47,089 nt of DNA from NCBI GenBank assembly GCA_035946955.1, contig DASYYE010000204.1:1-47089 (forward strand), written 5' to 3'. Origin of the DNA: DASYYE01 sp035946955. Its GTDB lineage: Bacteria > Actinomycetota > Actinomycetes > Streptosporangiales > Streptosporangiaceae. The translations under genes and the position numbers were made by a program. The notes under the pieces are model-generated. The model was not told the DNA's origin, did not search any database, and saw only the letters and a program-made list of their open reading frames with translations. This document shows, one piece after another, positions 8,296-16,416 of this stretch; the stretch's first letter is position 1, and every line of letters begins with the position of its first letter.

Positions 8296-8664
8296 ATGGT
8301 CACCGCCGATGACGTCCGGGCCATCGCGTTGTCGCTGCCCCGGGCCTACGAGGCGCTCGTCCGTGACAGTGTGAAGTTCCGGGTCGGGCGGATCGTGTTC
8401 CTCTCCCTGTCCCCCGATGAGACGGAACTGGGTTTCGGCTACCCCAAGGAAGAACGGGAGGCGCTCATCGCCTCCGAGCCAGGCAAGTTCCATCTGCCGA
8501 TGCCGTCGGACATGCGTTACAACTGGGTCCGGGTCTGGCTCTCAGCAATTGACCGCGACGAGTTGCTCCACCTCATCGTGGGTTCCTGGCGGATGACGGT
8601 CCCGAAGAAGGTCTGGAACGAGTACCTGGCCAGCCACCCTGGCAGCTCGTCTCGCCAAGCCTGA
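8296..8664 (+). CDS. MmcQ/YjbR family protein
   Basis: The 122-residue product fits the MmcQ/YjbR (CyaY-like fold) family. It opens T-A-D-D-V-R-A-I-A-L-S-L-P-R-A-Y-E and carries the typical phrases K-F-R-V-G-R-I-V-F and W-V-R-V-W-L-S-A-I-D-R-D-E-L-L-H-L-I. GGGGA lies 9 bases before the ATG. The fold is thought to bind DNA with a double-wing surface, but the cell role is not established. It follows the VOC gene closely and probably shares its transcript. Confidence 0.85.
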   Translation: MVTADDVRAIALSLPRAYEALVRDSVKFRVGRIVFLSLSPDETELGFGYPKEEREALIASEPGKFHLPMPSDMRYNWVRVWLSAIDRDELLHLIVGSWRMTVPKKVWNEYLASHPGSSSRQA

Positions 8665-8686
8665 CCACAGCGAGGGGCCGGGATAC

Positions 8687-9247
8687 TCACGCTGGCCTGG
8701 GACGGTACCTGAGGTAGACGGTGCCGCCCGCGAACCGGTGCGTGTCCAGGAGCTCCAGGTCCAGCCGGACACCTGCCGGGAGGGCTGGCTTGCCGCCTCC
8801 GACACTGACAGGCACCAGAAAGAGCTGGACCTCATCGACCAGCCCGGCGGCGAGCGCCTGCCGGGCCAGGTCCGCGCCGCCAACGGTCACGTCGCGGTCG
8901 GCGGCCTGTTTGAGTTGCCGGACCGTGGCGGGGTCGAAGGTGCGCTCGACCCGCGTCCTCGCGCTGGTGGCCGAGGCCAGCGTGGTGGAGAACACGACTT
9001 TGTCAGCGGCCTGCCAGATGCGCGTGAAGTCCTGCACGGCGGCCGGGAGGTCGGGCAGATGGGCGGTCTCCCAGTAGAGCATCGTCTGGTACATCCGCCG
9101 CCCGTACAGATAGGTGCCGACCGGCCGCTCGAGCTCGTTGACGAAACGGAGCAGTTCCTCATCGGGCGCCGCCCATTCGAAGCTGCCACCGGCGTCCTCG
9201 ACATAACCATCTGCTGAGGCGATCGCCGAGTAGATGAGCTTGGCCAT
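8687..9247 (-). CDS. RibD C-terminal / dihydrofolate-reductase-like protein
   Basis: The 186-residue protein belongs to the RibD_C family of DHFR-like NADPH enzymes: start M-A-K-L-I-Y-S-A-I-A-S-A-D-G-Y-V, then W-A-A-P-D-E-E-L, T-Y-L-Y-G-R-R-M-Y, V-V-F-S-T-T-L, D-V-T-V-G-G-A-D-L, and the end P-V-S-V-G-G-G-K-P-A-L. It is a soluble one-domain form. Such stand-alone members are very common in actinobacteria, and their substrates are mostly unknown. The start codon overlaps the stop of the upstream hydrolase gene (TAATG, sharing base 9247), so the two are translationally coupled. Confidence 0.85.
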   Translation of the reverse strand: MAKLIYSAIASADGYVEDAGGSFEWAAPDEELLRFVNELERPVGTYLYGRRMYQTMLYWETAHLPDLPAAVQDFTRIWQAADKVVFSTTLASATSARTRVERTFDPATVRQLKQAADRDVTVGGADLARQALAAGLVDEVQLFLVPVSVGGGKPALPAGVRLDLELLDTHRFAGGTVYLRYRPRPA

Positions 9248-9996
9248 TAGGACTCCCCCGTAGTAACAGCGTCCAGGAACGGCGTGATCAGCGCGAGCAC
9301 TTCGCGTGGCCGGCGCGTCACGCCGACGTGCGTGGTCCCGGGGAGTACCGCGAGTGCTGCGTTCGGCAGGAGCTCGAACAGCTCCACCACGTCAGGCAAT
9401 GGTGAGAAGTCCCGGTCGCCGAAGACCAGCAGGGTCGGCGCCTGCAGTGACCGCAGCTCGTCGGTCCATCCCGCGAACTCGTGCACCAGTGCCGACGTCT
9501 TGGCCTGGAACTCGTAGAAGTGCGCAGGGTCCGGAGCGACCGCGGCGTAAGCGTCGCGCATCTCCTGGAAATCGGCCGGTGTCGGCAGGCGGTCGTCGCC
9601 GGGTGGTACGCTCTCCCGGCCGGGCGGCCGGTGAGGGTCCGCCGAGGCTGCAATCAGCTTGCCGGCCCGGCTCGGTGCGCCGAGCGCGACCCCATACGCG
9701 ACAAGACCGCCGAGGCTGAAACCGAACAGGTCGGCCTGGGCGATCCCGAGATGGTCGAGCAGCGCGACGACGTCAGCGGCCAGCGTCTCGATCGTCATCG
9801 GACGGCCAGTGTCGGCGGTGTGCCCGTGGCCCTGGAGTTCCACCGCGATCACCTGCCTGCTCGCCGCAAGGGGCCCGATCAACGGCCCGAAGGTGAGGTC
9901 AATGGTCAGCAGGCCGCCGTGGAGTAGCACGAGCGGCCGGCCCGCACCGTGCGTCTCGTAGTAGAGCTGCAGGCCGTTCACTGGCGCGTAGGTCAT
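9247..9996 (-). CDS. Alpha/beta-fold hydrolase
   Basis: This 249-residue single-domain hydrolase shows the oxyanion-loop motif L-L-H-G-G near residue 25, the nucleophile elbow G-F-S-L-G-G near residue 95, a late acid in L-V-F-G-D-R-D-F, and the catalytic His in G-T-T-H-V-G-V near residue 222. Closest by eye are the 3-oxoadipate enol-lactonase/haloperoxidase-like esterases. It has no signal peptide. It is the first gene of a two-gene unit with the RibD_C protein. It is the only hydrolase near the biosynthetic genes, so a thioesterase-like role is conceivable, but the neighbours give no support. Confidence 0.85.
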   Translation of the reverse strand: MTYAPVNGLQLYYETHGAGRPLVLLHGGLLTIDLTFGPLIGPLAASRQVIAVELQGHGHTADTGRPMTIETLAADVVALLDHLGIAQADLFGFSLGGLVAYGVALGAPSRAGKLIAASADPHRPPGRESVPPGDDRLPTPADFQEMRDAYAAVAPDPAHFYEFQAKTSALVHEFAGWTDELRSLQAPTLLVFGDRDFSPLPDVVELFELLPNAALAVLPGTTHVGVTRRPREVLALITPFLDAVTTGES

Positions 9997-10201
9997 GGCG
10001 GGTACGACGGTACGCGGCCCGCCAGGTCATCGCCACGCACCACGCCACCCCATACCCAGCCCCCAGGTAAGGGCCGGCCCTGATGTCTCAGGGACGCATC
10101 TCAGGGACGGACCAGGGCTGACCCCGATCGACGCGGGCAACCAGCGGCGGCAGTCTTGAAACATCAGCACCACACCGCGAGATAAACGGAGAACGACCAC
10201 C

Positions 10202-10354
10202 ATGCCCGCGATCATCGCTCTAGTCCTGTTTGCCCTCGTAGCCCTGACTGTCATCAGCTTCGTTGTGCACACCTTGTTCTCCCCCTGGCTGCTGGTGGCC
10301 GTCATTGTCATCCTGGCCCTGATCAAGTTCCGCCCGCGGCGCTCCCACCAGTAG
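10202..10354 (+). CDS. Small two-helix membrane protein (50 aa)
   Basis: A 50-codon frame starts at ATG 10202, with GGAG about 10 bases upstream. The product has two hydrophobic stretches (about residues 2-24 and 27-42), a short break at H-T-L-F-S-P-W, and a basic tail R-P-R-R-S-H-Q. It resembles the small hydrophobic proteins annotated in many actinobacterial genomes, which have no known role. Its last 32 bases overlap the 3' end of the minus-strand ketosynthase gene. Confidence 0.55.
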   Translation: MPAIIALVLFALVALTVISFVVHTLFSPWLLVAVIVILALIKFRPRRSHQ

Positions 10355-11642
10355 CCAAGCCCGGAGGCGGCTCGGGCAGCACTGCGGGCACGATCCGCTG
10401 CCTGGCGGTGCTCGGAGGGGCCAGGACCAGGCTGACGTTGTGGCCGCCGAACCCGAACGAGTTGGACAGCGCGTACCCGACCGGCGCGCTACGCGGCTCC
10501 TTACGGATGAAATCCAGGTCAAAGGCAGGGTCCGGTTCATCGAGGTTGTGGGTGGGGGCCAGCAGGCCACGGCCCATCGCCACCGCTGTCACGGCCGCCT
10601 CCACAGCACCGGATGCACCCAGCATGTGGCCGGTCACGCCTTTGAACGAACTCACCGCCACCCCGTGACCGAACATGGTCTCGATGGCCCGCACCTCGGC
10701 CGCGTCTCCCAGCTTGGTGCCGGTGCCGTGCGCATTGATGTAGCCGATGTCCGCCTTCCCTACGCCCGCGTCCGCCAGTGCACGGCGCATGCAGCGAACC
10801 GCCTGTACCCCGTCCGGGTGGGGGGTCGTGGGGTGGTGGGCGTCGGTCGTGGCGCCCCACCCGGCGACGTCGCCGTAGCCGGCCGCGCCGCGCGCATCCG
10901 CGAACGCGGGGGCTTCGAGCACGACCAGCCCGGCTCCCTCGCTCAGCACGAACCCGTTGCGGCGGCGGTCGAAGGGCCGGCTCGCGGCGGCTGGGTCATC
11001 CCAGCCGCGCGCCAGTGCCCGCGCATTGCCGAACGCGTCCGCGAACGTCGGGAACAGGTGGGCCTCGCTGGCGCCGCAGATGACCACATCGGCGTCGTCC
11101 TCGCGGATGACCCGCAGGCCCTCGGCGATCGACTGTGCCCCGGCCGCGCATGCGGTCGCGACGCAGGAGGTGTAGCCGGTAATGCCGTGGGCGATGGCAA
11201 TGCGTGCGGCGCCCATGCCCGGCAGCATCCCTGGCAGCAGGTAGGGGCTCACCCCCACGCGGCCGCGCTGTGACCGGGCGACGGCCTGCGACTCCAGCGT
11301 GGCAAGGCCGCCCACCCCGGACACGATCACGGCCACCCGGTCAGGGAAGACGTCTGTGCCCACCACCAGGCCTGCGTCATCGAGGGCAGCCCGGGCGGCC
11401 GATAGCGCCATCACGATGTACCGGTCGGCCGTGCGCACCTCGGTCGCGGGCACCAGTGCCGCCGCGTCGACCTCCGGCCCGATACCGGCCACCTCCACCA
11501 CCCCTGCCAGCGGGTGGCCCTCAGGTGGCGCGCGCAGCCCGGACCGGCCCACACACACCGCATCGGCCACCTCGGCAGGGCTGGTGCCGACCGGGGTCAC
11601 CAGCCCTATCCCGGTGATGACCGCGCCGCGGGCCGGCCTCAT
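10323..11642 (-). CDS. FabF-like beta-ketoacyl-ACP synthase
   Basis: This 439-residue ketosynthase has a complete decarboxylating active site: Cys165 in T-A-C-A-A-G, His305 in N-A-H-G-T-G-T, Lys334, and His339 in G-H-M-L-G-A-S-G. It also has the C-terminal N-S-F-G-F-G-G-H-N signature. It condenses an acyl unit with a malonyl-type unit on a carrier protein. It is the last gene of the minus operon, 30 bp after the acyl ligase gene, with a dedicated ACP and an E1 pair upstream. No chain-length factor, ketoreductase or dehydratase lies beside it. That argues against ordinary type II polyketide or fatty acid synthesis and suggests one or a few extension steps in a natural-product pathway. Confidence 0.9.
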   Translation of the reverse strand: MRPARGAVITGIGLVTPVGTSPAEVADAVCVGRSGLRAPPEGHPLAGVVEVAGIGPEVDAAALVPATEVRTADRYIVMALSAARAALDDAGLVVGTDVFPDRVAVIVSGVGGLATLESQAVARSQRGRVGVSPYLLPGMLPGMGAARIAIAHGITGYTSCVATACAAGAQSIAEGLRVIREDDADVVICGASEAHLFPTFADAFGNARALARGWDDPAAASRPFDRRRNGFVLSEGAGLVVLEAPAFADARGAAGYGDVAGWGATTDAHHPTTPHPDGVQAVRCMRRALADAGVGKADIGYINAHGTGTKLGDAAEVRAIETMFGHGVAVSSFKGVTGHMLGASGAVEAAVTAVAMGRGLLAPTHNLDEPDPAFDLDFIRKEPRSAPVGYALSNSFGFGGHNVSLVLAPPSTARQRIVPAVLPEPPPGLATGGSAAGGT

Positions 11643-11672
11643 GCCACGACCTCGCTCACCACGGCACCGGCC

Positions 11673-13358
11673 TCACAGCGCCGACGCGCCCGCGAGGTGG
11701 CGTTCCCGCATCAGGAACTTGCGCACCTTGCCGGTTGGCCCCACCACGATATCGCCGTCAGGCACCACGACCACGCGGCGCAGTGTCGAGGCGGCTGGCT
11801 CGCCCAGTGCCGCACGGACCGCTGCGCCCCGGTCCGCCTCCGGGTCGGCCCCGTCGGCGAGCAGGAGCAGCACATCGGTCACGACCGCGCCGTCCACCGT
11901 GCCCGCCACCACCGTGCAGTCACGCACATCCGGGCAGGCCACAAGGATCCGCTCCTCGGATGCGGCCGTGTACAGCCAGTCGCCACCGCCGAGGTCCACC
12001 GCGTCAACGGCACGGTCGACGTGGTAGTAGTAGCCCTCGTCGTCGGTGTACATCAGGTCGCCGGTGAGGTAGTAACCGCCCAGCCGGGTGCGGTAGGTGG
12101 TCACCGAGTCGTTCCAGTAGCCCAGCGCCAGCGTGGGCGACTTCAGCCCCACCTGCCCGACCTGGCCGGCCGCCACCTCGTCACCGGTTGCCAGATCCAG
12201 CAGTGCGACCTCCGCGAAGTCATAGGGCTTGCCCACACACCGGCCGTACCGGTCGCTGCCCAGGCGGTGGACGGCGCGGAACGCCGAGTGCCCCATTTCC
12301 GTGGAGCCGATGCCATCGATGAACTTGGACCCGGGCACCCGGACCAACCCGTCACGGGTGTAGGTGAGGTGGCTGCCCACAGCCACCAGCCGCCGGATGT
12401 GGGCCTCGTGCGCGCAGTCCCCGGTGTTGAACCAGTGCGCGACCGAACTCAGGTCACGGCTGGCGAGGTCGCAGCGGGCAAGCTCGGCCCAGGTCACTGC
12501 GAAGCCCGACACGCCCGTCGGCCGCCAGTGCTCGATCGCGTCGAGCACGGCCGCCCCGCTCTGCTCGAACGGGCCGCCCTGCGCCGACAGGAACAGCAGT
12601 TCGTGGCCGTTGCACAGTGCCTGCTGGGTGGCGATGACCCCAGCGGCATGGGCGGCTGGCATGACTGACAGCACCCGCTCGTGGCCGTGGGAGCGCGGGG
12701 TGGCAAGCAGGTGGGCCAGCCGGGTGGCAGCGAACAGGCTGCCGTGTGAGTGGACGACCGCGGCCGGGACCCGGGTGGTGCCGGAGGAGTGCGTGATGGC
12801 GACCGGGTCTCCGTCGTCGTGACGGTAGTGCGCGGGCGCCTTCGCCGGGCTGGCGTCGCCGACCTCGCCCACGTCCCCCAGGATGGGGGCGCCCAGGTCC
12901 GCGCCGCTGAGCATCGCCCGGTGGGTGTCGTCGGTCAGCACTCCTGCGGCGCGCAGCCGCTGGATGTAGGCGACAGCGACCTCGCCGGGCAGTCTGCCGT
13001 TCATCAGCGCGGGGATCGCCCCGAGCCAGGTGAGGGCCATGAAGTTGAGCAGGCAGTCCGCGGAGGTGCTGACGTAGAGCGCCACCGGGTCCCGTGGCCG
13101 CACGCCCTGCGCGTGCAGCCACGCCGCCCGGGCCGCGACCCGTTCGGTCAGTTCCCCCAGGGTGAAGGGCTCCCATGCCGGATGGCCGTCCACTACCGAG
13201 TCGAACGCGACCCCCGGCCGGTCCAGCGGCATGCCGTGCTCGGCCAGCTTGGGCAGGACGTTCCCGGCGCCAAGCGCCGGGTCGGCGGCCAGGGCGGCCC
13301 GGATGCTCGCGGCACCGGGCCGCTCGCCGGCCCCGGCGGGGTGCTCAGCCGCGGCCAC
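11673..13358 (-). CDS. AMP-dependent acyl-CoA/ACP ligase-like protein
   Basis: The 561-residue product has the ANL adenylation fold: the P-loop region I-T-H-S-S-G-T-T-R-V-P, the A5-like D-G-I-G-S-T-E-M-G, the hinge motif Y-L-T-G-D-L-M-Y, and the C-terminal catalytic lysine in P-T-G-K-V-R-K. The P-loop is unusual, because the normal G-x-P-K after SGTT reads R-V-P-A and so lacks the Gly and Lys. The start is GTG at 13358, with GGAG lying inside the end of the upstream ACP gene and a gap of only 3 bp. That tight pairing suggests it adenylates a carboxylic acid and loads that ACP. The substrate could be aromatic or fatty. Residues E-R-H-L-A-G-A-S-A-L close the protein. Confidence 0.85.
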   Translation of the reverse strand: MAAAEHPAGAGERPGAASIRAALAADPALGAGNVLPKLAEHGMPLDRPGVAFDSVVDGHPAWEPFTLGELTERVAARAAWLHAQGVRPRDPVALYVSTSADCLLNFMALTWLGAIPALMNGRLPGEVAVAYIQRLRAAGVLTDDTHRAMLSGADLGAPILGDVGEVGDASPAKAPAHYRHDDGDPVAITHSSGTTRVPAAVVHSHGSLFAATRLAHLLATPRSHGHERVLSVMPAAHAAGVIATQQALCNGHELLFLSAQGGPFEQSGAAVLDAIEHWRPTGVSGFAVTWAELARCDLASRDLSSVAHWFNTGDCAHEAHIRRLVAVGSHLTYTRDGLVRVPGSKFIDGIGSTEMGHSAFRAVHRLGSDRYGRCVGKPYDFAEVALLDLATGDEVAAGQVGQVGLKSPTLALGYWNDSVTTYRTRLGGYYLTGDLMYTDDEGYYYHVDRAVDAVDLGGGDWLYTAASEERILVACPDVRDCTVVAGTVDGAVVTDVLLLLADGADPEADRGAAVRAALGEPAASTLRRVVVVPDGDIVVGPTGKVRKFLMRERHLAGASAL

Positions 13359-13361
13359 GGC

Positions 13362-13631
13362 TCACTCCGCCGCAGCCGCGGCTGCGGCGTCCATGCGCGA
13401 GGCCACGGTCTCGCAGAACTCACCCACGGTCGCGCCGGCCAGTTCCTCGGCCTCGTCGTCGCTGAACTTCACGCCGAAGTGGTCCTCGACGCGGACCGCG
13501 AGCTCCGCCAGGGCCAGTGACTCCAGGTCGGCCCCACGCGGCCCGAGTTCCGTGTCATCGCCGATGCCTTCGGTGTCGTAGTTCATGTCCCGCAGCGAGT
13601 CCATGACGAACTCGCGGACCGTGTCCTTCAT
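13362..13631 (-). CDS. Acyl carrier protein
   Basis: This 89-residue acidic protein has an ACP fold. The serine expected to carry phosphopantetheine is Ser38 in G-A-D-L-E-S-L-A-L-A-E-L. The start ATG at 13631 has a strong AGGAGG 11 bases upstream. A longer in-frame reading would cross the E1 beta gene and is not credible. It sits 19 bp after the E1 beta gene and 3 bp before the acyl ligase gene, so these three are one unit. The ACP probably receives the acyl group made by the E1 pair, by the ligase, or by both. Confidence 0.9.
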   Translation of the reverse strand: MKDTVREFVMDSLRDMNYDTEGIGDDTELGPRGADLESLALAELAVRVEDHFGVKFSDDEAEELAGATVGEFCETVASRMDAAAAAAAE

Positions 13632-13650
13632 GGGTTGGGTTCCCTCCTGC

Positions 13651-14625
13651 TCAGCGACTGCTCTTGACGACATCACGCACCACGCTTGCCAGTTGCCCGC
13701 GGCTGGGCTGCAGTGTCCGGTCGAGCTCTGGGATGCACCCGAGCACGGCGCTGTCGGGCCTTGTGACCCGGCGGGGCGGGGCGACCAGCCGCATCTCCTC
13801 GGCCGCGGTAGCCAGCACCTCTGCGGCCAGGCCGCAGAACCTGTTGGAGTCATCGGCCACCACCAGGCGCCCGGTCTTCTCCAGCGACTCCGCGAGCCCC
13901 GCCCAGTCGAACGGGTACAGCGTGCGTGGGTCGAACACCTCGACCGACACCTCATCCGCCAGTTCCTCGGCCACCGCCAGGGCGTCGTGGACCAGGTGCC
14001 CGACCGCGACCACCGTGACGTCGGACCCGGTCCGGTGCACCCGGCCCATGCCCAGGGGCACCGGACCGAGGCTGGCGTAGTCAACGTCTTCGCGCACGCC
14101 GTGGGCGGGGATGGGCGCGAACACCACCACTGGGTCGTCGTCACGGATCGCGGTGGCAAGCAGCCCATAGGCGTCCGTCGGCGTGGCGGGCAGCACGGTC
14201 TTGACACCGCAGTGGCCGAACATGGGGTACGGCTGGTCGGAGTGCTGCGCACCCCACGCGGGCCGCCACCCCGCGGCCGGGAGCAGGTAGGTCACGGGCA
14301 CCTTGGCCTGCCCGCCGCTCATCAGCGAGACCTTGTTCGCCTGGTTGGCGATCTGCTCGAAGACCAGCATCAGCAGGAACGGGATCTGGTACTCGACGAC
14401 CGGGCGCAGGCCAGCCAGGGCCGCGCCCGTGGCGAAGTTGGTGAACCCCTGCTCGGACAGGGGGGTCTCGACCACCCGGTCCGGCCCGAACCGGTCCAGC
14501 AGCCCGGTGGTGGTGTTGGTGAGGGCCTCCCGGATGTCCTCGCCCAGGATGAACACGGCCGGGTCGCGCTCCATCTCGTCGCCGAGCGCCCGGTTGAGGG
14601 CTTTCAGGTACGACAGCTTGGGCAT
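13651..14625 (-). CDS. 2-oxo acid dehydrogenase E1 component, beta subunit
   Basis: This 324-residue protein matches E1 beta of the pyruvate/branched-chain/acetoin dehydrogenase type. It opens L-S-Y-L-K-A-L-N-R-A-L, has the ThDP-activating Glu region E-T-P-L-S-E-Q-G-F-T, then R-P-V-V-E-Y-Q, and ends with the transketolase C-terminal domain V-F-D-P-R-T-L-Y-P-F-D. It pairs with E1 alpha 16 bp upstream to decarboxylate a 2-oxo acid on thiamine diphosphate. No E2 lipoyl transferase or E3 gene is nearby, and an ACP gene follows at 19 bp. That suggests the acyl or hydroxyalkyl group goes to the ACP, or that a housekeeping E2/E3 is borrowed. Confidence 0.9.
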   Translation of the reverse strand: MPKLSYLKALNRALGDEMERDPAVFILGEDIREALTNTTTGLLDRFGPDRVVETPLSEQGFTNFATGAALAGLRPVVEYQIPFLLMLVFEQIANQANKVSLMSGGQAKVPVTYLLPAAGWRPAWGAQHSDQPYPMFGHCGVKTVLPATPTDAYGLLATAIRDDDPVVVFAPIPAHGVREDVDYASLGPVPLGMGRVHRTGSDVTVVAVGHLVHDALAVAEELADEVSVEVFDPRTLYPFDWAGLAESLEKTGRLVVADDSNRFCGLAAEVLATAAEEMRLVAPPRRVTRPDSAVLGCIPELDRTLQPSRGQLASVVRDVVKSSR

Positions 14626-14641
14626 GTCCCCCCCATCCGGC

Positions 14642-15631
14642 TCAGCATGGTGTCACCCCGGCGCGCAGCCGCAGGCCCGAGGAATAGAGGTGGTCGAGGG
14701 CACCGTCCGGGTCCACCTCAGGGCTGTCGAGCGCGAAGCGCACGGCCGCGTCGACAACGGCTTCGGCCTCTTCGTCGATGCGACGGCGGGTTTCGGCCGG
14801 GACCCGCGCCGCCTGGGTCTGAAGTGGGTCGCGGGCGCGCCAGCGGGCTATCTCTTCGGCGTTGCGGTAACGCAGCCTGGTCTTGAGCTCGAACGTGTGG
14901 TGGCCTTCGTACCGGTAGGTGCGGAACTCCAGCAACGACGGCCCGCCGCCGCTGCGCGCCCGTGTCACCGCGTCGGCCATGGCCTCGTACACGACCTCGG
15001 GGTCCATTCCGTCGCAGGCCGCGGACGGGATGCCGAACGCCTCCCCTCGGCCCGTGACCGTGCCCGCGATCGCGGTCCGGGCGGGGAGTGTGGTCGCGTA
15101 GTAGTTGTTCTCGCACACGAACACGACCGGGGCCTGCCACAGCGACGCCAGGTTGAGCGACTCCAGCAGTGCCCCCTGGTTCACCGCGCCGTCGCCGAAG
15201 ATACTCACCGCCACCCGGTCTGTGCCGGTCCTTGCCAGTGCCCACGCGGCGCCCGCCGCCATCGGCGCCCCGTGACCGACCGTCCCCGTGGAGCCGAACA
15301 CGCCCGCGCCGAAGTCGGACGGGTGGAACGACCCCCCGCGCCCGCGTGCGATGCCATCGGACCGCCCGCACATCTCGGCCAGCAGGCGGCCGGGGTCGCT
15401 GCCCTTGGCCAGCAGGTGCCCGTGGCCCCGGTGGTTGGCGAACACCACGTCGTCGCTGCGCAGGGCGGCACCGATACCGGCGGCCACGGCCTCCTGCCCG
15501 ATACACGGGTGGATGCCGCTCACGATGTCCCCGGACCGGACCAGCTCGATCGAGCGTTCCTCGAACCGGCGGATCAGCCGGATCATCCGGTACAGGTCTT
15601 CCGTCCGCGTCCCGGCTGGCTGCCCGGTCAC
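14642..15631 (-). CDS. 2-oxo acid dehydrogenase E1 component, alpha subunit
   Basis: This 329-residue E1 alpha carries the thiamine-diphosphate motif G-D-G-A-V-N-Q-G followed by E-N-N, and the pyrophosphate-binding region R-G-H-G-H-L-L-A-K-G. The phosphorylation-loop region Y-R-Y-E-G-H-H-T-F-E is also present. It forms the alpha2beta2 E1 with the next gene. Known natural-product uses of such pairs include PglB/PglC in phenylglycine synthesis (phenylpyruvate to phenylacetyl thioester) and the E1/transketolase-like pair that places a two-carbon glycolyl unit on an ACP in naphthyridinomycin synthesis. Both are recalled precedents, not matches I could compute. It starts 26 bp after the ABC permease gene. 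Confidence 0.9.
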   Translation of the reverse strand: MTGQPAGTRTEDLYRMIRLIRRFEERSIELVRSGDIVSGIHPCIGQEAVAAGIGAALRSDDVVFANHRGHGHLLAKGSDPGRLLAEMCGRSDGIARGRGGSFHPSDFGAGVFGSTGTVGHGAPMAAGAAWALARTGTDRVAVSIFGDGAVNQGALLESLNLASLWQAPVVFVCENNYYATTLPARTAIAGTVTGRGEAFGIPSAACDGMDPEVVYEAMADAVTRARSGGGPSLLEFRTYRYEGHHTFELKTRLRYRNAEEIARWRARDPLQTQAARVPAETRRRIDEEAEAVVDAAVRFALDSPEVDPDGALDHLYSSGLRLRAGVTPC

Positions 15632-15657
15632 CGCCCCTCCTTAATACAAAACCGCCC

Positions 15658-16413
15658 CTACTGGTAGCTCCGGGCGAACAGCCGGACGGACCAGATCATG
15701 GACACCACCATGAGCACGCCCACGATGATCAGGGCCTGCCAGACCGACGGATCCCCGATATGTCCTTTGAACAGCGCCCGCATGGCGTTGGTGCTCCAGT
15801 AGAAGGGGTTTGCGTCTGCGATCTTCTTGAGCCACAGGGGTGCCAGCGTCAGCGGCAGCAGCACGCCGGCCAGCAGCATGACCGGCTGGCCCAGCGTGTT
15901 GATCATCGGTCCCAGTGCCGCCTCGCTGCGCACCTTCAAGGTGAGGCCGTACGACAGCGCCACGGCCATGAACGAGAGCAGGGACAGCAGCAGGTAAGCG
16001 AGCAGCAGGTCGACCAGGCCGACCCGCAGCCCGAACGGCAGCGCGAGCACGGTGATGACCAGCGACTGCCCCAGCAGCGTGACCACTTCCCGCAGTGCCC
16101 GGCCGACCATGAGCGAGACCCGGCTGACAGGGGTGACCCGGGACCGTTCGATCACGCCGGCCCGCAACTCGGCGAGCAGGCCGAAGCCCGTGTACATGCC
16201 GCCGAGGATGACCAGGACCGAGAGCAGCCCCGGCACGTACACGAGGTAGGCATCGGTGGTGGTGCCCACGTGCAGTGCCAGCTTGAGCATGGGTGCGAAC
16301 AGCAGCAGGTAGGTGATGGGCTGCGCGAGGCCGAAGAAGACCCAGACCGGCTCGCGCCACATCATCAGCATCTGCCGGCTGAAGATCAGCCAGGTGTCCC
16401 GGATGAGTTTCAT
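15658..16413 (-). CDS. ABC-2 type transporter permease (DrrB-like)
   Basis: This 251-residue membrane protein has six hydrophobic segments in the ABC-2 arrangement and the family phrase P-M-I-N-T-L-G-Q-P-V-M-L-L-A-G-V-L-L-P-L between helices. It begins M-K-L-I-R-D-T-W-L-I-F-S-R-Q, with the R-x-P motif of DrrB-type exporters (W-R-E-P-V-W-V). It is the membrane half of an exporter with the ATPase whose stop lies 3 bp upstream. Placement in front of the biosynthetic genes suggests product export or self-resistance. Confidence 0.9.
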   Translation of the reverse strand: MKLIRDTWLIFSRQMLMMWREPVWVFFGLAQPITYLLLFAPMLKLALHVGTTTDAYLVYVPGLLSVLVILGGMYTGFGLLAELRAGVIERSRVTPVSRVSLMVGRALREVVTLLGQSLVITVLALPFGLRVGLVDLLLAYLLLSLLSFMAVALSYGLTLKVRSEAALGPMINTLGQPVMLLAGVLLPLTLAPLWLKKIADANPFYWSTNAMRALFKGHIGDPSVWQALIIVGVLMVVSMIWSVRLFARSYQ

Positions 16414-16416
16414 GGT

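Noticed and set aside
10086..10109. Direct repeat TCTCAGGGACG twice, 13 bp apart
   Set aside because: It is a short two-copy repeat with no evident link to a promoter. Chance is likely.
13632..14252. N-terminal extension of the ACP frame to 296 codons
   Set aside because: The extension lies in another frame of the E1 beta gene, and a strong AGGAGG marks the ACP start at 13631.
13585..14886. 433-codon plus-strand frame across the E1 genes
   Set aside because: It is antisense to E1 beta and ACP, which have clear family motifs.
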